The notes under the pieces: generated by a model
What the model saw: the letters and a program-made list of their open reading frames with translations, nothing else
Database searches by the model: none
What the model was told of the DNA's origin: nothing
Assembly: GCA_014529385.2 (NCBI GenBank)
Contig: CM043949.1
Location: forward strand, 107,729,054 to 107,793,053
Length of the DNA stretch: 64,000 bases
Origin: Adiantum capillus-veneris
Taxonomy: Eukaryota > Streptophyta > Polypodiopsida > Polypodiales > Pteridaceae
Direction: 5' to 3'
Position numbers and translations under genes: made by a program
Part shown: positions 1 to 11,515 of the stretch, piece after piece
Layout of the letters: each line of letters starts with the position of its first letter
Position numbering within the stretch: the stretch's first letter is position 1

Positions 1-568
1 TGGTAATTTTCCCTATATTCTTTCTAAAAATGAGGAATCATTGATTTTTCCTTCTGACGATAGTTGCCTATTGGTTTGCTGCTACAGCCAGTCCGCATCG
101 GTGCGGATTGGTTGCAGCAACAAACCAGTAGCGTGATATGGCTCGCGATGCAGCCGACGGAGGTAGCAGCAAACTGGCATGTGATGCATGGCTAGGCACG
201 TATTAGCTGCAGAGTAGCAAACTATACTCGTATGATGCATATTGGCTTGCAATGCCGCCAAACGGCTACAGCTTGCAGCAAATTAAATGGCGAGGCACCA
301 TGCTTGCATGTAGGCGGTGGACCGAGATAATTGCCAGTTTGATGCCCATGGCATGGAAGTTACCAATCCGCATGGTTGTGCACTCATTTGTGGCCAATGA
401 GCTTTGATTGGAAATCTCTCTCTCTCTCTTTCTCTCTCTCTCTCGCCAACCTCCCTTAGCTCACCAGCTATGACGTGTTGTAGCAATTGTAGAACATAGA
501 GGTGGCTAGGCTAGAGCGGGACAACAAAGTGTGCGGCTTGATGCCATATGGAAATGAGTGCTCTCATC

Positions 569-629
<61 letters not shown>

Positions 630-894
630 TTCCTCTCTCTATCTCACACATGCACACACACACACACACACATACACACAGACTTTTGGCAAGTCGCTTA
701 AAAGGCATCCTATTCAAGCAAAAGGTGCACACTATAAGATACCGCGTTCTACTTTCATATTTCTCCTGCACTTTTATTGATCAGGTCATGCACGCACTCA
801 CAAAGAGTGGGAGGACGATGGCATATACCTATTGCTTCATTATAGGAGGAACACTTGTAGCCCATCTCTGCCTGGTTTACCCCCCTCGGTCACC
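1..894. other. Unassigned DNA with microsatellites
   Basis: No gene was recognised. The stretch is unremarkable apart from dinucleotide tracts at 415-444 and 571-680. Short open frames that cross those tracts encode only Ser-Leu, Arg-Glu or His-Thr runs and are artefacts of the repeats. The right edge is where homology to the Gypsy copy at 60-63 kb begins. Confidence 0.6.
415..680. repeat. (CT)n and (CA)n microsatellites
   Basis: There is an interrupted CT tract at 415-444, a longer CT tract at 571-626, and a CA tract interrupted by single-base changes at 645-680. These are simple sequence repeats with no coding content. Confidence 0.95.
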
Positions 895-2294
895 CCCACA
901 CTTTAGCATATGATTGATCTTGTGCACATTTTCCATGTAATGACTCAAGAAATCCACTCTTTATTTCCATGAAAGCAAGTGAATTAATCTGAGGCATCCG
1001 ACTTAGTGCATCTGCTACTACATTTTATCGCCCCTTGTGATATCGTAGCTTACAATCATAATCTTGAAGGATTTTGACCCATCTAGGTTTACGGTCCTTC
1101 AAGTCTGTTTGAGTAGTAAACCATTTGATACTCTCATGGTCAAAAACTACTTCAAACTCAGCACCATATAAATAGTGTCGCCACTTTCATAAAGCGTGAA
1201 TTATGGCATAGATCTCTCTCTCATAGACAGAATAATTCTGTTGAGCTCTATCTAACTTTTTACTTTCAAAGGCTATAGGTCTTCCCTCCTAGAGAAGTAC
1301 CGCACCAATTGCTTTATCACTAACATCAGTCTCTACCACAAACGGCTTAAGTGGATCGACGATTGCTAGGATGGGAGCAATGGCTATAGCTACCTTAAGC
1401 TGTTCGAAACTGCGCTTTTGGGCTTCTTCCCAAGAATAGGTCTTACCTTTTGCTTTAAGTTGATCTGTCATAGGAACAACAATTTTGGCATAATCACGGA
1501 TATACTGTCGATAAAATCCAGCCATGCCTAAAAATATTTGAAGCTCCTCAACCGTGTTGGGATGTGGCCATCAAAGAATGGCAGCGACCTTGTCTGTGTC
1601 CATTTTGATGCCAGAGTAAGAGATGACATGACCGAGGTAATGTATCTCTATTTTAAAGAAATTGCACTTGCTTTGCTTAGCATATAGCACATGAGCTCGT
1701 AGCTGTTCGAACACTAATCATAAGTGTTATATGTGTTCATTTTCAATCTTACTGTAAATGAGAATGTCATCAAAACCACAACAAATTTTCCAAGATAGGA
1801 CATAAGACACTATCCATGAGTGTCATAAATGTAGCTGGAGCATTGGTTAGACCAAAAGGTATAACCAAAATTTCAAAATGCCGAACCGTGGTTTAAAGGC
1901 AATTTTGGAGATATCTTGCAGTAGGATACGCACCTGGTGGTATCCTGAACGAAGATCTATCTTTGTATAGTATCTTGCCCCATGGAGTTGATCAAACAAC
2001 TCATCCACTCGAGGCAGAGGATACTTGTTCTTGATGGTTATCGCATTTAATCCGTGCTAATCTACGCACATGCGCATAGTACCATCTTTCTTTTTTTCCA
2101 ATAGAATTGGTGATGCTCAAGGCGAAGTGCTAGGTCTAATGAAACCACGAGCGAGGTAGTCAGCGAACTGACTCTCAACCTCCTTGGCTTCTTTAGCATT
2201 CATACGATAAGGTGGTTTACTCATCGGTTTAGTGCCTGTCAAGACATCTATGCCATGCTCCACATCACGTGTAGGGGGTAAACCCGGTGGTAAA
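895..2294 (-). pseudogene. Gypsy A reverse transcriptase and RNase H remnant
   Basis: This is the 3' half of Gypsy A pol, separated from protease and gag by the Copia insertion. An open stretch at 1289-1525 encodes the RT-RNase H connection: the GFYRQYIRDYAKI segment, then the FVVETDVSDKAIGAVLL start of RNase H. The usual DAS catalytic segment of RNase H reads DVS. Upstream RT sequence (about 1530-2270) matches copy B at 62.5-63.2 kb in DNA but carries small indels that scatter it over several frames. B continues past the equivalent of position 895, so the left edge is a deletion breakpoint and not the element end. Confidence 0.8.
2290..2294. repeat. Target-site duplication GTAAA (left), partner 7266-7270
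   Basis: GTAAA lies directly before the TG of the left Copia LTR and again directly after the CA of the right LTR. The uninterrupted Gypsy copy at 63.2 kb has this site only once, which confirms the insertion point. Confidence 0.92.
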
Positions 2295-2521
2295 TGTTAC
2301 CATATACATGTGGTAGTGATGTGTGTGAACACAGTAGGACCACCGGGGCATTTTTCCCCTCTTTAGGAGGTTTTTTCCCCCGTGCATTGTATATAGGCCC
2401 ATCACTCTAAGGCTATCTATCTTTCCATTTCACACTAAGTAACAAACACTCTATTGTGTGCCTTGAGCTTCCTTCGTCTTCTCCAAGCTGTGTGCGTTTC
2501 TCTGCAACCCTAATTCCAACA
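2295..2521 (+). repeat. Copia 5' LTR
   Basis: It starts TGTTACCATATACATG and ends CCAACA. A TATA-like stretch (TGTATATAGG) near 2388 probably belongs to the retroelement promoter. It pairs with 7041-7265. Confidence 0.92.
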
Positions 2522-2540
2522 ATTGATATCAGAGCAGGTT
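2522..2540 (+). promoter_or_regulatory. Copia primer-binding site
   Basis: Directly after the left LTR lies TGATATCAGAGCAGG, one change from the usual plant TGGTATCAGAGC site that pairs with the 3' end of initiator tRNA-Met. Confidence 0.8.
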
Positions 2541-2883
2541 GCGTCCTCCCGGGCTTAGTCACCAGCTGCTCTAGCACACTCCTGCTCACTTTCTCCGATT
2601 ACAGTGAGGTTTGGCGAGCTTTTGCAGGTTGAAAAATATTTTGGATAAGCTCATAGAGCTTAGTCTGCTCAAATTTTTGATTCGGACACATTTCAGTCTC
2701 CATTTCCACTACAGACAAGTCTGCACAGGCAATTTCTTCATTTTGTGTAGAATTTCTATCAATGTCGTTTTTTGCATAACAGGTGCCTTACAATCTTCTA
2801 CGGTTTGTGCTATATAGCACGTGTTGTTTCCGCTCCGTTTTTCCTCTTTTTGGGCACTTTTCACATCAGGTGCAGCATTTACT

Positions 2884-5800
2884 ATGGCTAACAATAACAC
2901 AGATGTGTTCAAGATGTTTCCTGCTGAGGACAGGTTGGATGGGGACAATTACCCTATGTGGGCTTATATGATGCAACACGTTCTTGTGTCAAAGGGCGTT
3001 TGGAATATTGTGTAGGGCATTGATGTACGTCCTGGTTCTAAGGATAGATGCTATTAGAGCTATTTTGCCTATGACAGAACAAGCTTGTTGGGATGTAAAG
3101 GATGTGCAGGCCCATGCATTGATTGCGTTGTCTGTGAAGCGCACCATTGCTCCTCACATTTGTTCAGTAAAATCTACAAAACAGGCTTGGGATATTTTGG
3201 CTCGTCTTTATGCAAGTCGCAATGAGGCTATGATTGCTTTGCTACGTAAAGATCTGGAGTTGAAGATTATGCATGAGGAAGATGATATGGACACTTTCCT
3301 TGCTGGTGTCAAGGATATCAATGAGCAACTTATTTCTGCAGGTGAAGTCATTTCAGACAGTTCCCTTGTGCAGACTGTTCTTGATGCCTTACCAGATTCT
3401 TAGCAGACTTTTGCTAGTACTTGACGACTTATGACCCAAGGAAATCTTGAAGTTGTCAAGTTTGATGCATTATGCACATTGCTGTTGCAAGAGTCACTTT
3501 CCACAAAAAACAGGACTAGGCAGCGTCCAGTTGAATAGGCTTTTATTGCTTCTCAAAGAAAGGGTGGTAACAGCAATGCAGCCACTTCTTATGGTTCTAC
3601 TACGAGTGGCAAAACTTCTGTTCCTAATGCTTCTGCTGGCTAAGAAGAAAGAGGGCGGTTCCAATGCAAATGCTGGTTCCACTACAAATGCAGTCATTGT
3701 TGAGTCTTCTGTGAAAGGAGACTGTGTTGTTGATGTTGATGCAAAATGGGCTTTTAGTGCAGAGTGCACTTACAATCCTGTTGTCCATGATGCCTGCATG
3801 GCAATTGCTGCAGATTCACATGTGTGGTATTTTGATAGTGGTGCTACAAAGCACATTACCTCACATCGTGAATTGTTCACCTCTCTCGAGTATGTCCCTC
3901 ATGGGAATTCAGTCACTTGTGCCAACAATGCCTCTTATCCGGTTCAGGGAGTTGGAAAGATTGCGCTCACTACTGCAAATGGCAGTTCTTTCACACTTGT
4001 TGATGCACTTTATGTACCTGGGATCAAGAAGAATCTTTTGTCTGTATCTGCACTTGCTAAACTTGGACTTGTAGTCAAATTTGTGGATGACAGATGTACA
4101 GTTCATGATCTTAGTTTTGGTGATGAAATTGTTGCATCTGGGCTTTTGTGTCGTGGGCTATATAGGCTCACTTTGTATGACAAGTGTGGACAAAATTTTG
4201 CAAATGCAATTGCAGATTCAAGGGCTATTTCAGATGCAAAACTTTTCATGCACGTTTTGGTCATCTGAATTTTGCCAGTTTGCTGCGTTTGCAGAAATCT
4301 GATATGGTTGTTTCTTTGCCACCTCTTGACGCACCTGTCAAACATGTTTGTGAAGGCTGTATTTTGGGTAAGATGCAGCATTCGAAGTTTCCAAGGATGG
4401 TTCAGTTCGGGCCACATGCAGGTTGTAGCTTGTGCATAGTGATGTTTATGGGCCCATGCAAACTCCGTCCTTGGGCAATTACCTTTACTTTGTGACTTTC
4501 ATTGATGATTACTCTAGGCATGCATGGGTATTTTTGCTTAAAGCGAAGTCCGAAGTTTTTGTGTGCTTCAAACAATTTCTGGCTATGGCTAAAAATGTCT
4601 CGAAATGTACTATGGGCACCCTCCGTTCCAATCGAGGGGGGGAGTATATGTCTCATGAATTTAATGCATTTTTGGCTAGTCGTGGGATAAAACACCAATG
4701 TACAATGTCTTATACACCTTAGCAAAATGGCGTTGCTGAGAGGAAAAACAGGTCACTTACGGAAATGGCACGATGTATGGTCAAAGTCAAGCTTTGCCGC
4801 ATTCCTTTTGGGTTGAGGCTATCATGTATGACACTTATGTACTAAACAGGTGTCCTACGAAAGCTTTGCAGTCTATCACTCCATATGAAGCATGGCATGA
4901 TAGAAAGCCATCTATTGAGCACATGTGTGTTTTTGGCTGTTTGGCATATGCTTTGGTGCCACAAAAACACTGCAAAAAATTGGATGATAAGGCTGTCAAA
5001 TGTATTTTTGTTGGTTATAGTGTTGAAAGCAAAGGTTACAGGTTGTATCATCCGCAAACAAAGCGTATTCTTGTTTAACGCGATGTAGTGTTTGTGGAAG
5101 ATTTTGTTCAACCCTTGCTGTCATGTACTAGAGACAGTAATGTAAGCTCTCATGACATTTATGACACATTGTTGCCTCTTTTCAGTGGTGGAAGTTCAAA
5201 TGTAAATTCCAATGAGGCAAAAGTACAGCCTATGGGGGTTTTCAAAAATGTTACAGATCAGCCTATTACTGATGCAAATGTACTTGATGAGGAAAGGGCT
5301 GAAAATGAGCAAGCTAGAGGCATGCCAAAATGGCTGGTGCATACATTGCGTGATAATAAATTGGATGCACCTTTGTCTAGTCGTACTCGTTCAGGCTCTC
5401 GCCATGCATCTTATGCATTAAATTGTTATGCTTTGGCTGTGTCTAGCTTACATGATGTTGAGGAGCCTCTATCTTTTGATGAAGCACAAAATTCAGATAA
5501 TTGGATGGCTGCCATGCAATCAGAATATGATGCACTTATAGAAAATGACACATGGACTTTATGTGATTTGCCTCTTGGCAAAAAGGCCATTGGTATGAAG
5601 TGCGTTTACAAGTTGAAATGCAAGCTGGATGGTGAGATCGATCGCCATAAGGCTCGACTTGTTGCAAAGGGTTATGCACAACAAAAAGGCATAGATTATG
5701 AAGAGACTTTTGGTCCCACTTGTCGTATGAGTACTGTGCATTTTCTATGTGCATTGGCAGCTCATTTTGGTTGGGATGTACATCAATCAAACGTTGTTAC

Positions 5801-6960
5801 TGCTTTCCTGAGTAGTGACATATTTGAGGAAGTTTATGTAACGCAGCCTCGCGGTTTTGTTAAGAAAGGACAAGAGGACAAAGTGTGCAAATGTAACAAG
5901 GCTTTGTATGGGTTGAAGCAATCTCCCCGTGATTGGTATGAGAAAGCTAACACTCATCTGGTCAAGCAAGGCTTTCGTAACAGTCCAATAGAAATCACAT
6001 TGTATGTAAAGCGTGAGAGTGATGTACTTCTCATTGTGGTTCTTTATGTAGATGATTTGATGATCACTGGACCGAATGAGAGACATATTGCTGAATTTAA
6101 GGCTGATTTGAATGCTACTTTCCATATGAAAGATTTTGGGTTGTTGCATCACTACTTGGGTATACAGTTTAAACAGTGTGATGGTGGTATTGCCTTGTGT
6201 CAGAAAAGTTACATAGAGACATTGCTATGTAAGTTTGGACTTGAGGATTGCAAATCTATTGCCACTTCCATGGAAACAGGTCTAAAATTGAGTTTTCATG
6301 CTGCTGGTGATCCTGTTGATGTCACTCTTTACCAAACTGCTGTTGGGTGCCTCATTTATGTATGCAACACGAGGCCGGATATTCAGTTTGCAGTCTCACA
6401 GGTTAGCAGATTTATGCATAGCCCAGGGTCTAAGCATTTGGCAGGCTGTCAAGAGGATTTTTTGCTACCTTAGTGGCACTTTACATCTTGTCTTGTTTTA
6501 TCCCAAGGGGAGATCATTGGCGCCAGACTTACATGCTTTTTTGAACTCAGATTGGGCTGTTTCATGCTTGGCAGTTCATGTATATCATGGTTGAGCAAGA
6601 AGCAACCTATTGTGGCCACTTCGAGGTTTGAGGCTGAGTACACGGCAGTCTTCACATCTACGGTTGAGTGTGTATGGCTCAGACGCCTTATGGCTGATTT
6701 GGGCGTTGGTCAGGACACTGCCAACACTATCTACACTGACAGTCAGAGCGCATTGGCAGTTGCAAGGAACCCAGTTTTTCATGCTCGCACAAAGCACATT
6801 GAGGTGCATTACCACTATGTCAGGGAGAGGCTCTCAGCAGGAGAGATCATCTTGGCTTATGTGCCTACACAGGACAACCTTGCAGATCTTTTCACAAAGG
6901 CATTGTCTCGTGAAAAGCTCGAAGCTTTCTGTAAAGCTTTGGGCTTACTCCCCTTTGTGG
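2884..6960 (+). pseudogene. Copia gag-pol polyprotein, degenerate
   Basis: The frame opens with ATG at 2884 (MANNNTDVFKMFP) and meets an in-frame TAG at 3013. After a frameshift the gag helical region continues to a stop at 3403. The protease motif WYFDSGATKH lies near 3825-3857. The integrase zinc segment (HARFGHLN ... CEGC) is at about 4245-4370. The integrase core follows from 4432, but its second Asp region reads SNRGGEY where RTDNGGEF is usual, and TAG at 4720 replaces a Gln codon in YTPQQNG. Another stop occurs at 5076. RT is open from 5088 to 6473 and keeps LVAKGYAQ, ALYGLKQSPR and the YVDD catalytic box near 6050. RNase H (YTDSQSALAVARNP) is in another frame at 6552-6960. At least four inactivating lesions are visible. 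Confidence 0.9.
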
Positions 6961-7040
6961 ATCGATCATGTCCTCAAGGTATGGAACTTCCCTTTACTCA
7001 TGTGCCAGTTCTCGTTCACCGCATCACTCCAGGGGGGCTT

Positions 7041-7265
7041 TGCTACCATATACATGTGGTAGTGATGTGTGTGAACACACTAGGACCGCCGGGGTATTCT
7101 TTCCCTCTTTAGGAGTTTTTCCCCCCGTGCATTGTATATATGCCCATCACTCTAGGGCTATCTATCTTTCCATCCACACTAAGTAACAAACACTCTATTG
7201 TGTGCCTTGAGCTTCCTTTGTCTTCTCCAAGCTGTGTGCGTTTCTCTGCAACCCTAATTCCAACA
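7041..7265 (+). repeat. Copia 3' LTR
   Basis: It starts TGCTACCATATACATG and ends CCAACA, preceded by a short G-rich polypurine tract at about 7031-7037. It is collinear with the left LTR apart from scattered substitutions and two short indels. Confidence 0.92.
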
Positions 7266-7270
7266 GTAAA

Positions 7271-8222
7271 TCACTTCAGAACACATCACTATACTCCATG
7301 AGTAAGTGAGTCAGCTTTTGCCGTGCAAAAGAAGAAAGTAAACTAGAGTTATGATGGGATGGAGAATCTTGTAATTGCTGTAATGTTTGTTTCACAACAG
7401 TTGCACGTTGTTGTATAGAATTAAAATTGAGAGCACTTTGCTCGTTAGATTTGTTAACACTTTGCTTATCATTATAATTCTTTGCACTTTGCATACCACT
7501 ACTAGAATTCACAGCACTTTGCTCTTGAGAATTCACAAGACTTGGAGACAAGCAATAACACAAAAAGACTTCATCTATTAAATCTGCTTTCTGCAAAATA
7601 GAAAGCTCGGCTATTCATACAAGAGGTGCAGATGGTATATTTTTCTCACCAAGCAAAAAAGCACATGTTTACCATTGGCTATGAAGGATAAGGATTTGTG
7701 TTCATAACTAGTGTGCAATGTGTTTCCTAAACCATGCAACCACTCCCGTCCTAAAACTACATCAGCACGGTCCATGTTCATAACTTGGAAGTCAAGGGTC
7801 ATCGTATGATCTTGAACAATAAGCTCAACCCCTTGAACTACCATGTCCTATACTTCTTTATCATTCCCATACATTTGCTCCACCACATACTTGTGAGAGC
7901 AGGGAGTTTGTGTAAGCTTCAATTTTTTGACTAGCTTATAGTTCAAGAAGTTATGAGTTGCACCATCATCCACTAAAATACGAACACGTTGTCCGTTAAT
8001 AGTGCCATGCATGCGAATCAAATCGTGGGGGCCAAAGGTGGGCTGCCACATTGAAGCAGGCACACAACACTTGTGCTTTGCTTCCATATGAAGAACCTCT
8101 GCAACATAATATCTAGGAGATGAATCTAATGTAAGGCGTTGCACCGTGTGCATAGCCTTTTCTTTGCCTTGCAGAAGAGGATAATCTTTCTTGTTATGTT
8201 GGTCCGAAAGGCATCTAAACAC
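7271..8222 (-). pseudogene. Gypsy A protease domain and linker
   Basis: On the minus strand, 8222 to 7848 encodes a retropepsin-like region with VDDGATHNFLN. The usual family signature is D-S-G-A, so a Ser-to-Asp change sits beside the catalytic Asp. The next block (7844-7611) gives the expected C-terminal protease segment ADVVLGREWLHGLG after a frame interruption. A further block (7596-7276) is an asparagine/glutamine/serine-rich linker leading to RT, broken by the Copia insertion. The degenerate CLSDQHNKKDYP start at 8217 resembles a decayed zinc knuckle. The domain order places it between gag and RT of the same element. Confidence 0.8.
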
Positions 8223-9299
8223 AAATTGTGTTTCTTTGCACGCTCAAAATCAAATGTGCTGAGAGACCCACATGGAGTATCTCGTGAGTGCTTAGGCTTC
8301 TTAGCCTCTTGTGGGGCGTGGAGAGGTAGGTTGTCTTTTATTACTCTTGGAACGTGTGGGATATCTACCTCGCCATTGACTCTTAACAACATTGCTCTTA
8401 GCAAAAGTATTCTTAGAGTAGGGAATATTTCCTTTCCTCTCTTGGTCATCATCATATCTTTGGGCCTGACCGATGGCTTCTTCCAAAGTTTTTGGATGTT
8501 GGGTCTTGACATGAAGACGATAGTCCTTGTCAAGACCCCTATTAAAACCCCGTATCTTTTGGAATTCATCTAGACCTTCTAGTTTTAATATGATTTCTCG
8601 ATACTTCAAAAGGTATTGTGTTAGAGAGAGGCCAGACATGCGGCATGCATCCCATGCTAACCAATTCTTATCTTCTTCATTAGAGTCCAAAAACTCTTTG
8701 GAGAAAGAAGCTTGAAACGTAGCCCAAGACAGAGGACGAGCATCTATTGGAAATATCATCCACCACTTATAGGCCTTGCATTTAAGAGATAGACTTGTTT
8801 CCACAACCGTCTTTATATCCGGGGTGTGTCTCAATCTATGAATGTCACTCTATTTGTGTTAGAACGTATTGACCGCATCCTTGTTGCGATCACGCTCTTC
8901 CCTGTGAAACTCGGGAATGGTGATATTCTTAAGTAATGCATTGCTACCTTCTACATCTTCTGCAGCACTTGTCTCTTGGACTCCTTGAGTCGTGCGATCT
9001 TGGTTCCCTTGAACCGTGCCACTTGTGGCTCCTTGAGCCGTCTGTGAATTCATAAATTTGATAAGTAACTCCGTAAGATTGGTAACATTTGCATTGAGTG
9101 CAGAGAGGTTGCTTTCAAGTATGCTTTGGCGGTGTTCCAAAGTCTTGGAAAAAGCCATATCTACAAGCCCATGATCTCCTAGATCATCATCATCATGCAT
9201 ATTAGTGTCAGCAGCACCCGTGGTGCCCTGATTTTGATCTATGTACTCAAAATCAAAAGTGTGTGTAGGTGGGATATCCTCATTGGCCATGGTAAACAC
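8223..9299 (-). pseudogene. Gypsy A gag
   Basis: The likely gag start is the ATG at 9299 on the minus strand (MFTMANEDIPPTHTFDFEY; a second Met, MANED, follows three codons later). The first block (9299-8859) is acidic, with a DDDD stretch and a helical segment. A stop and a frame change separate it from 8834-8301, which holds the capsid-like region: the KAYKWWMIF motif, WATFQASFSKEF and LTQYLLKYREIILKLEG. These are typical of the Retrotrans_gag family in plant Gypsy elements. The tail is basic (RGRYPTRSKSNKRQP). It is not functional because of the interruptions. Confidence 0.82.
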
Positions 9300-9985
9300 A
9301 CACTAATGTAAAGAAAGAGAAAAAGTCAACTTGTATCTTGTGAAATTGAAGTCTTTGTGTTTTGTATGCTCCACAATTTGCGTTGCATGGAAACCTCGCC
9401 TTGCGAGAATCGTAGTGCTTCACGTGTCGTTCGTCGTAAGAACACCTCTGTTGCCTCTTCACAAAAACTCGTTGTTTTTGTGAAAGCTTTTTGCTCACTT
9501 TGAAGCTACCTCCTTGAGGAAAAAAGAATTTTTGGAGGAAAACTTGCCTTCCTCCAAGAAGTGAAAAGGAAGGGTGAAACTACTTCCTTGAAGTTTTAAG
9601 CTTTCCTTTCCTTCTAGCTTTCCTTTCAAGACATGTATGCTATCTTTCCTTGTTATACACAACAAGGGTCAATAGCTTGATCGTAAAGTGTTGGTCTCTT
9701 ATCCTCATGGGGTAGGTTCAATCCTCCTTCATGCAAGGGTTAAGCGGGCCTTCCTACACGTGCAGCCAACGGAAGCCTTTGAAGCCTCAGTGCCGTCGAG
9801 TTGCCGGTCGAGTTTGCCTTGGTCGCCTGCTGCTGTGAAGGGTGAGGCGCACGGGAAACTGTGTCTATATTCTTTTTGTTGCACAATGGAGACGTCGTTG
9901 TCTGCGAAACGTGGGAGAGAAGCAGCACGTCGCATGCACACGCAACCCACTTTTCCCCTCCTCCCAAAAATAGCTTGGATACCAG
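9300..9985 (-). other. Gypsy A untranslated leader with primer-binding site
   Basis: This is the segment between the 5' LTR and gag on the minus strand. The PBS is at 9973-9984 and reads TGGTATCCAAGC on the minus strand, one base from the LTR end; it is a variant of the tRNA-Met site. The rest has no convincing protein. Confidence 0.7.
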
Positions 9986-10108
9986 TGAAAGGGCGGTGGT
10001 AATGCGCGTGCTAGTCTCCACCTAACCGTGCTATCTTATAGCCTCTCCCTAGCGTACACATTGTCCGGCCATGCCGGTGACCTTGCCCGTAGGACCCATG
10101 TCCTTACA
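9986..10108 (-). repeat. Gypsy A 5' LTR, 123 bp
   Basis: On the minus strand it begins TGTAAGGACATGGGTCC and ends TTTCA. It matches the LTR of copy B at 60232-60354, which by the same TG...CA criteria also measures 123 bp. Sequence beyond 10108 is unrelated to that beyond 60354 apart from a C-rich run. Confidence 0.8.
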
Positions 10109-10910
10109 CCCCCCTCTCATGCTTGGTCCACACCTCTCTCCCCCTCTTATATTATTTTATTATTTCCTTTGGACATGTGTCCTTTTTTTCCTCTTTTGAG
10201 AGAAAGAACTTAATTAATTGTTTTTTATGTATCTAAATTCTCATTGGACCCCTTTAAAACCTAACCAATAGCATTCAAGCACGTCATGAGGGCCACATGT
10301 GGAGGATCATTTGAAGATGTGTCTATTATGCTTATTAAGTCATTTGGTTGAATGAAATATTTCAAGGACTTATTCAATCAAGCAAGCATGTGTCTTTTAT
10401 GCTTCTTAAGTCATTTTGTTTTAAATTGAATACTTTAAGCCTTAGTCAATCAAGCATCAAGCATGCAAGTTCGTGCCTCTTGAGAACTTATCTTTGAATT
10501 TAACATTTCAAAAACCTTAGTCGTTTAAGCATAAAATCACCTCAAGCTTTGGGCAAGGTTCCCACAACCACTTTAATCATCTTAGTACCTCATGCTTGGG
10601 TACGATTCCCACCTCGAGGTTAGCCCTAGCTTGCGTAAGGTCAAATGAATTTTTAACACCAACTTTTGGAGGTCTTTAATGAAGCTAACCCTAAGGTCTT
10701 TTAAGCTCCATTAGGTAGCATTGCTCTTTGATAGACCCTCTCATTTGGACCCCTTTACCATCGGCCCCGTGTTGAGATAGATCCGTAAGAACATATCTAT
10801 ATTCTAAACCTTGTTCCTGTTTATTATCGCACATTAAATGACCAGTTTAATATGAGAAAATCATTTGGGTTGGTTAGATATTAGATTTTATGACATTATT
10901 ACTATTTTAT
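10109..10910. other. Unassigned AT-rich DNA
   Basis: No gene was recognised. It contains the degenerate repeat at 10319-10532 and short C-rich runs at its left edge. The frames are short and lack motifs. Confidence 0.5.
10319..10532. repeat. Three degenerate tandem units of about 60-80 bp
   Basis: Units start at about 10319, 10390 and 10473. Each begins with a GTGTCTTTTATG- or GTGCCTCTTGAG-like block, passes through TTAAGTCATTT or its variant, and ends in CTTAGTCAATCAAGCAT or similar. Confidence 0.6.
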
Positions 10911-11340
10911 AGCAGAAGTTGACAATGAGGGAGATGGACAAGATGACGATAGGAAGGTGAAGGAGCAACTTAGTTTGATAGAGAGATCGAAGTCCAACTA
11001 GATGCAGGATTTGACTCTAGCCAAGCAAAATGTTGACAAATTAATAGTGAAGCTTAATGGGATGAATGGTGCTTGTAAGAATGACAAAGTGAATTATGTG
11101 GAGAAGGAAAGTGCAATTTTCTTGGAAAACAAAGGCTTACTGCAAGTAGAACTAGATGCTAAAAAGTAGCGGTATGACTTGGCACTTACGGAGTTACAAA
11201 CCAGTAAAATATTATGGAGAGCTTGAAACATGAGCTTATAATTTGTGAGAAGGCTAAAGATGAGGCAATTAGGCCATGAGTGCAACTGAGTCAACAACAA
11301 GATGGATTGAGGAACTCTTACTAGAGATTTCCACAACAAA
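10911..11340 (+). pseudogene. Coiled-coil-like coding relic, possibly retroelement gag
   Basis: Forward translation gives charged, leucine-rich segments such as VKEQLSLIERSKSN, LTLAKQNVDKLIVKLNG and KESAIFLENKGLLQVEL, interrupted by several stops. The heptad-like spacing suggests a decayed coiled coil. Its position upstream of a Copia pol relic in the same orientation makes a gag origin possible, but no capsid or zinc-knuckle motif is visible. Confidence 0.35.
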
Positions 11341-11474
11341 GGGGTCTATTCTAGTGGGTGGTTGCACAATCATGCTCATTCTAATTTGACCTTAGATACG
11401 CTCAAAATTTTTCTACGCTCGGGTTTTTTTGCTCGATCATTAGAAACCCTTGTGCTAGTGATGCACCTTCCACT

Positions 11475-11478
<4 letters not shown>

Positions 11479-11512
<34 letters not shown>
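11479..11512. repeat. (AC)n microsatellite
   Basis: Uninterrupted AC dinucleotides, about 17 units. Confidence 0.95.

Positions 11513-11514
<2 letters not shown>

Positions 11515-11515
<1 letters not shown>

Larger units (their letters stand above)
2295..7265 (+). mobile_element. Copia (Ty1) LTR retrotransposon, full-length but defective
   Basis: It has two LTRs of 227 and 225 bp beginning TG and ending CA, a tRNA-Met-like PBS after the left LTR, and a G-rich tract before the right LTR. Inside, the order is gag, protease (DSGATKH), integrase, RT (YVDD) and RNase H, which is the Copia arrangement. By eye the LTRs differ at roughly a dozen positions, so the insertion is not recent. The single polyprotein expected for Copia is broken by several stops and frameshifts. 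It sits in sense orientation to the window, opposite to its Gypsy host. Confidence 0.93.
895..10108 (-). mobile_element. Gypsy (Ty3) LTR retrotransposon A, chromovirus-type, split and 3'-truncated
   Basis: Read on the minus strand the order is 5' LTR (9986-10108), PBS, leader, gag, protease, RT and RNase H. The element is interrupted at 7266/2294 by a whole Copia element. Removing 2295-7265 and one GTAAA copy restores continuity with the related copy B at 60-63 kb. It stops near 895 inside the RNase H-to-integrase region, where B continues, so integrase, chromodomain and 3' LTR are lost. The reading frames are broken by stops and frameshifts, so it is inactive. The family assignment rests on the pol order and on the chromodomain retained in copy B. 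Confidence 0.85.

Noticed and set aside
502-913. Overlapping frames encoding Ser-Leu, Arg-Glu or His-Thr runs
   Set aside because: They are translations of CT and CA microsatellites; no motif outside the tract and frames exist on both strands.
2290-10108. Two separate Gypsy elements either side of the Copia
   Set aside because: Same strand, domains continue across the gap, the flanks share the Copia target duplication, and copy B shows the join intact.
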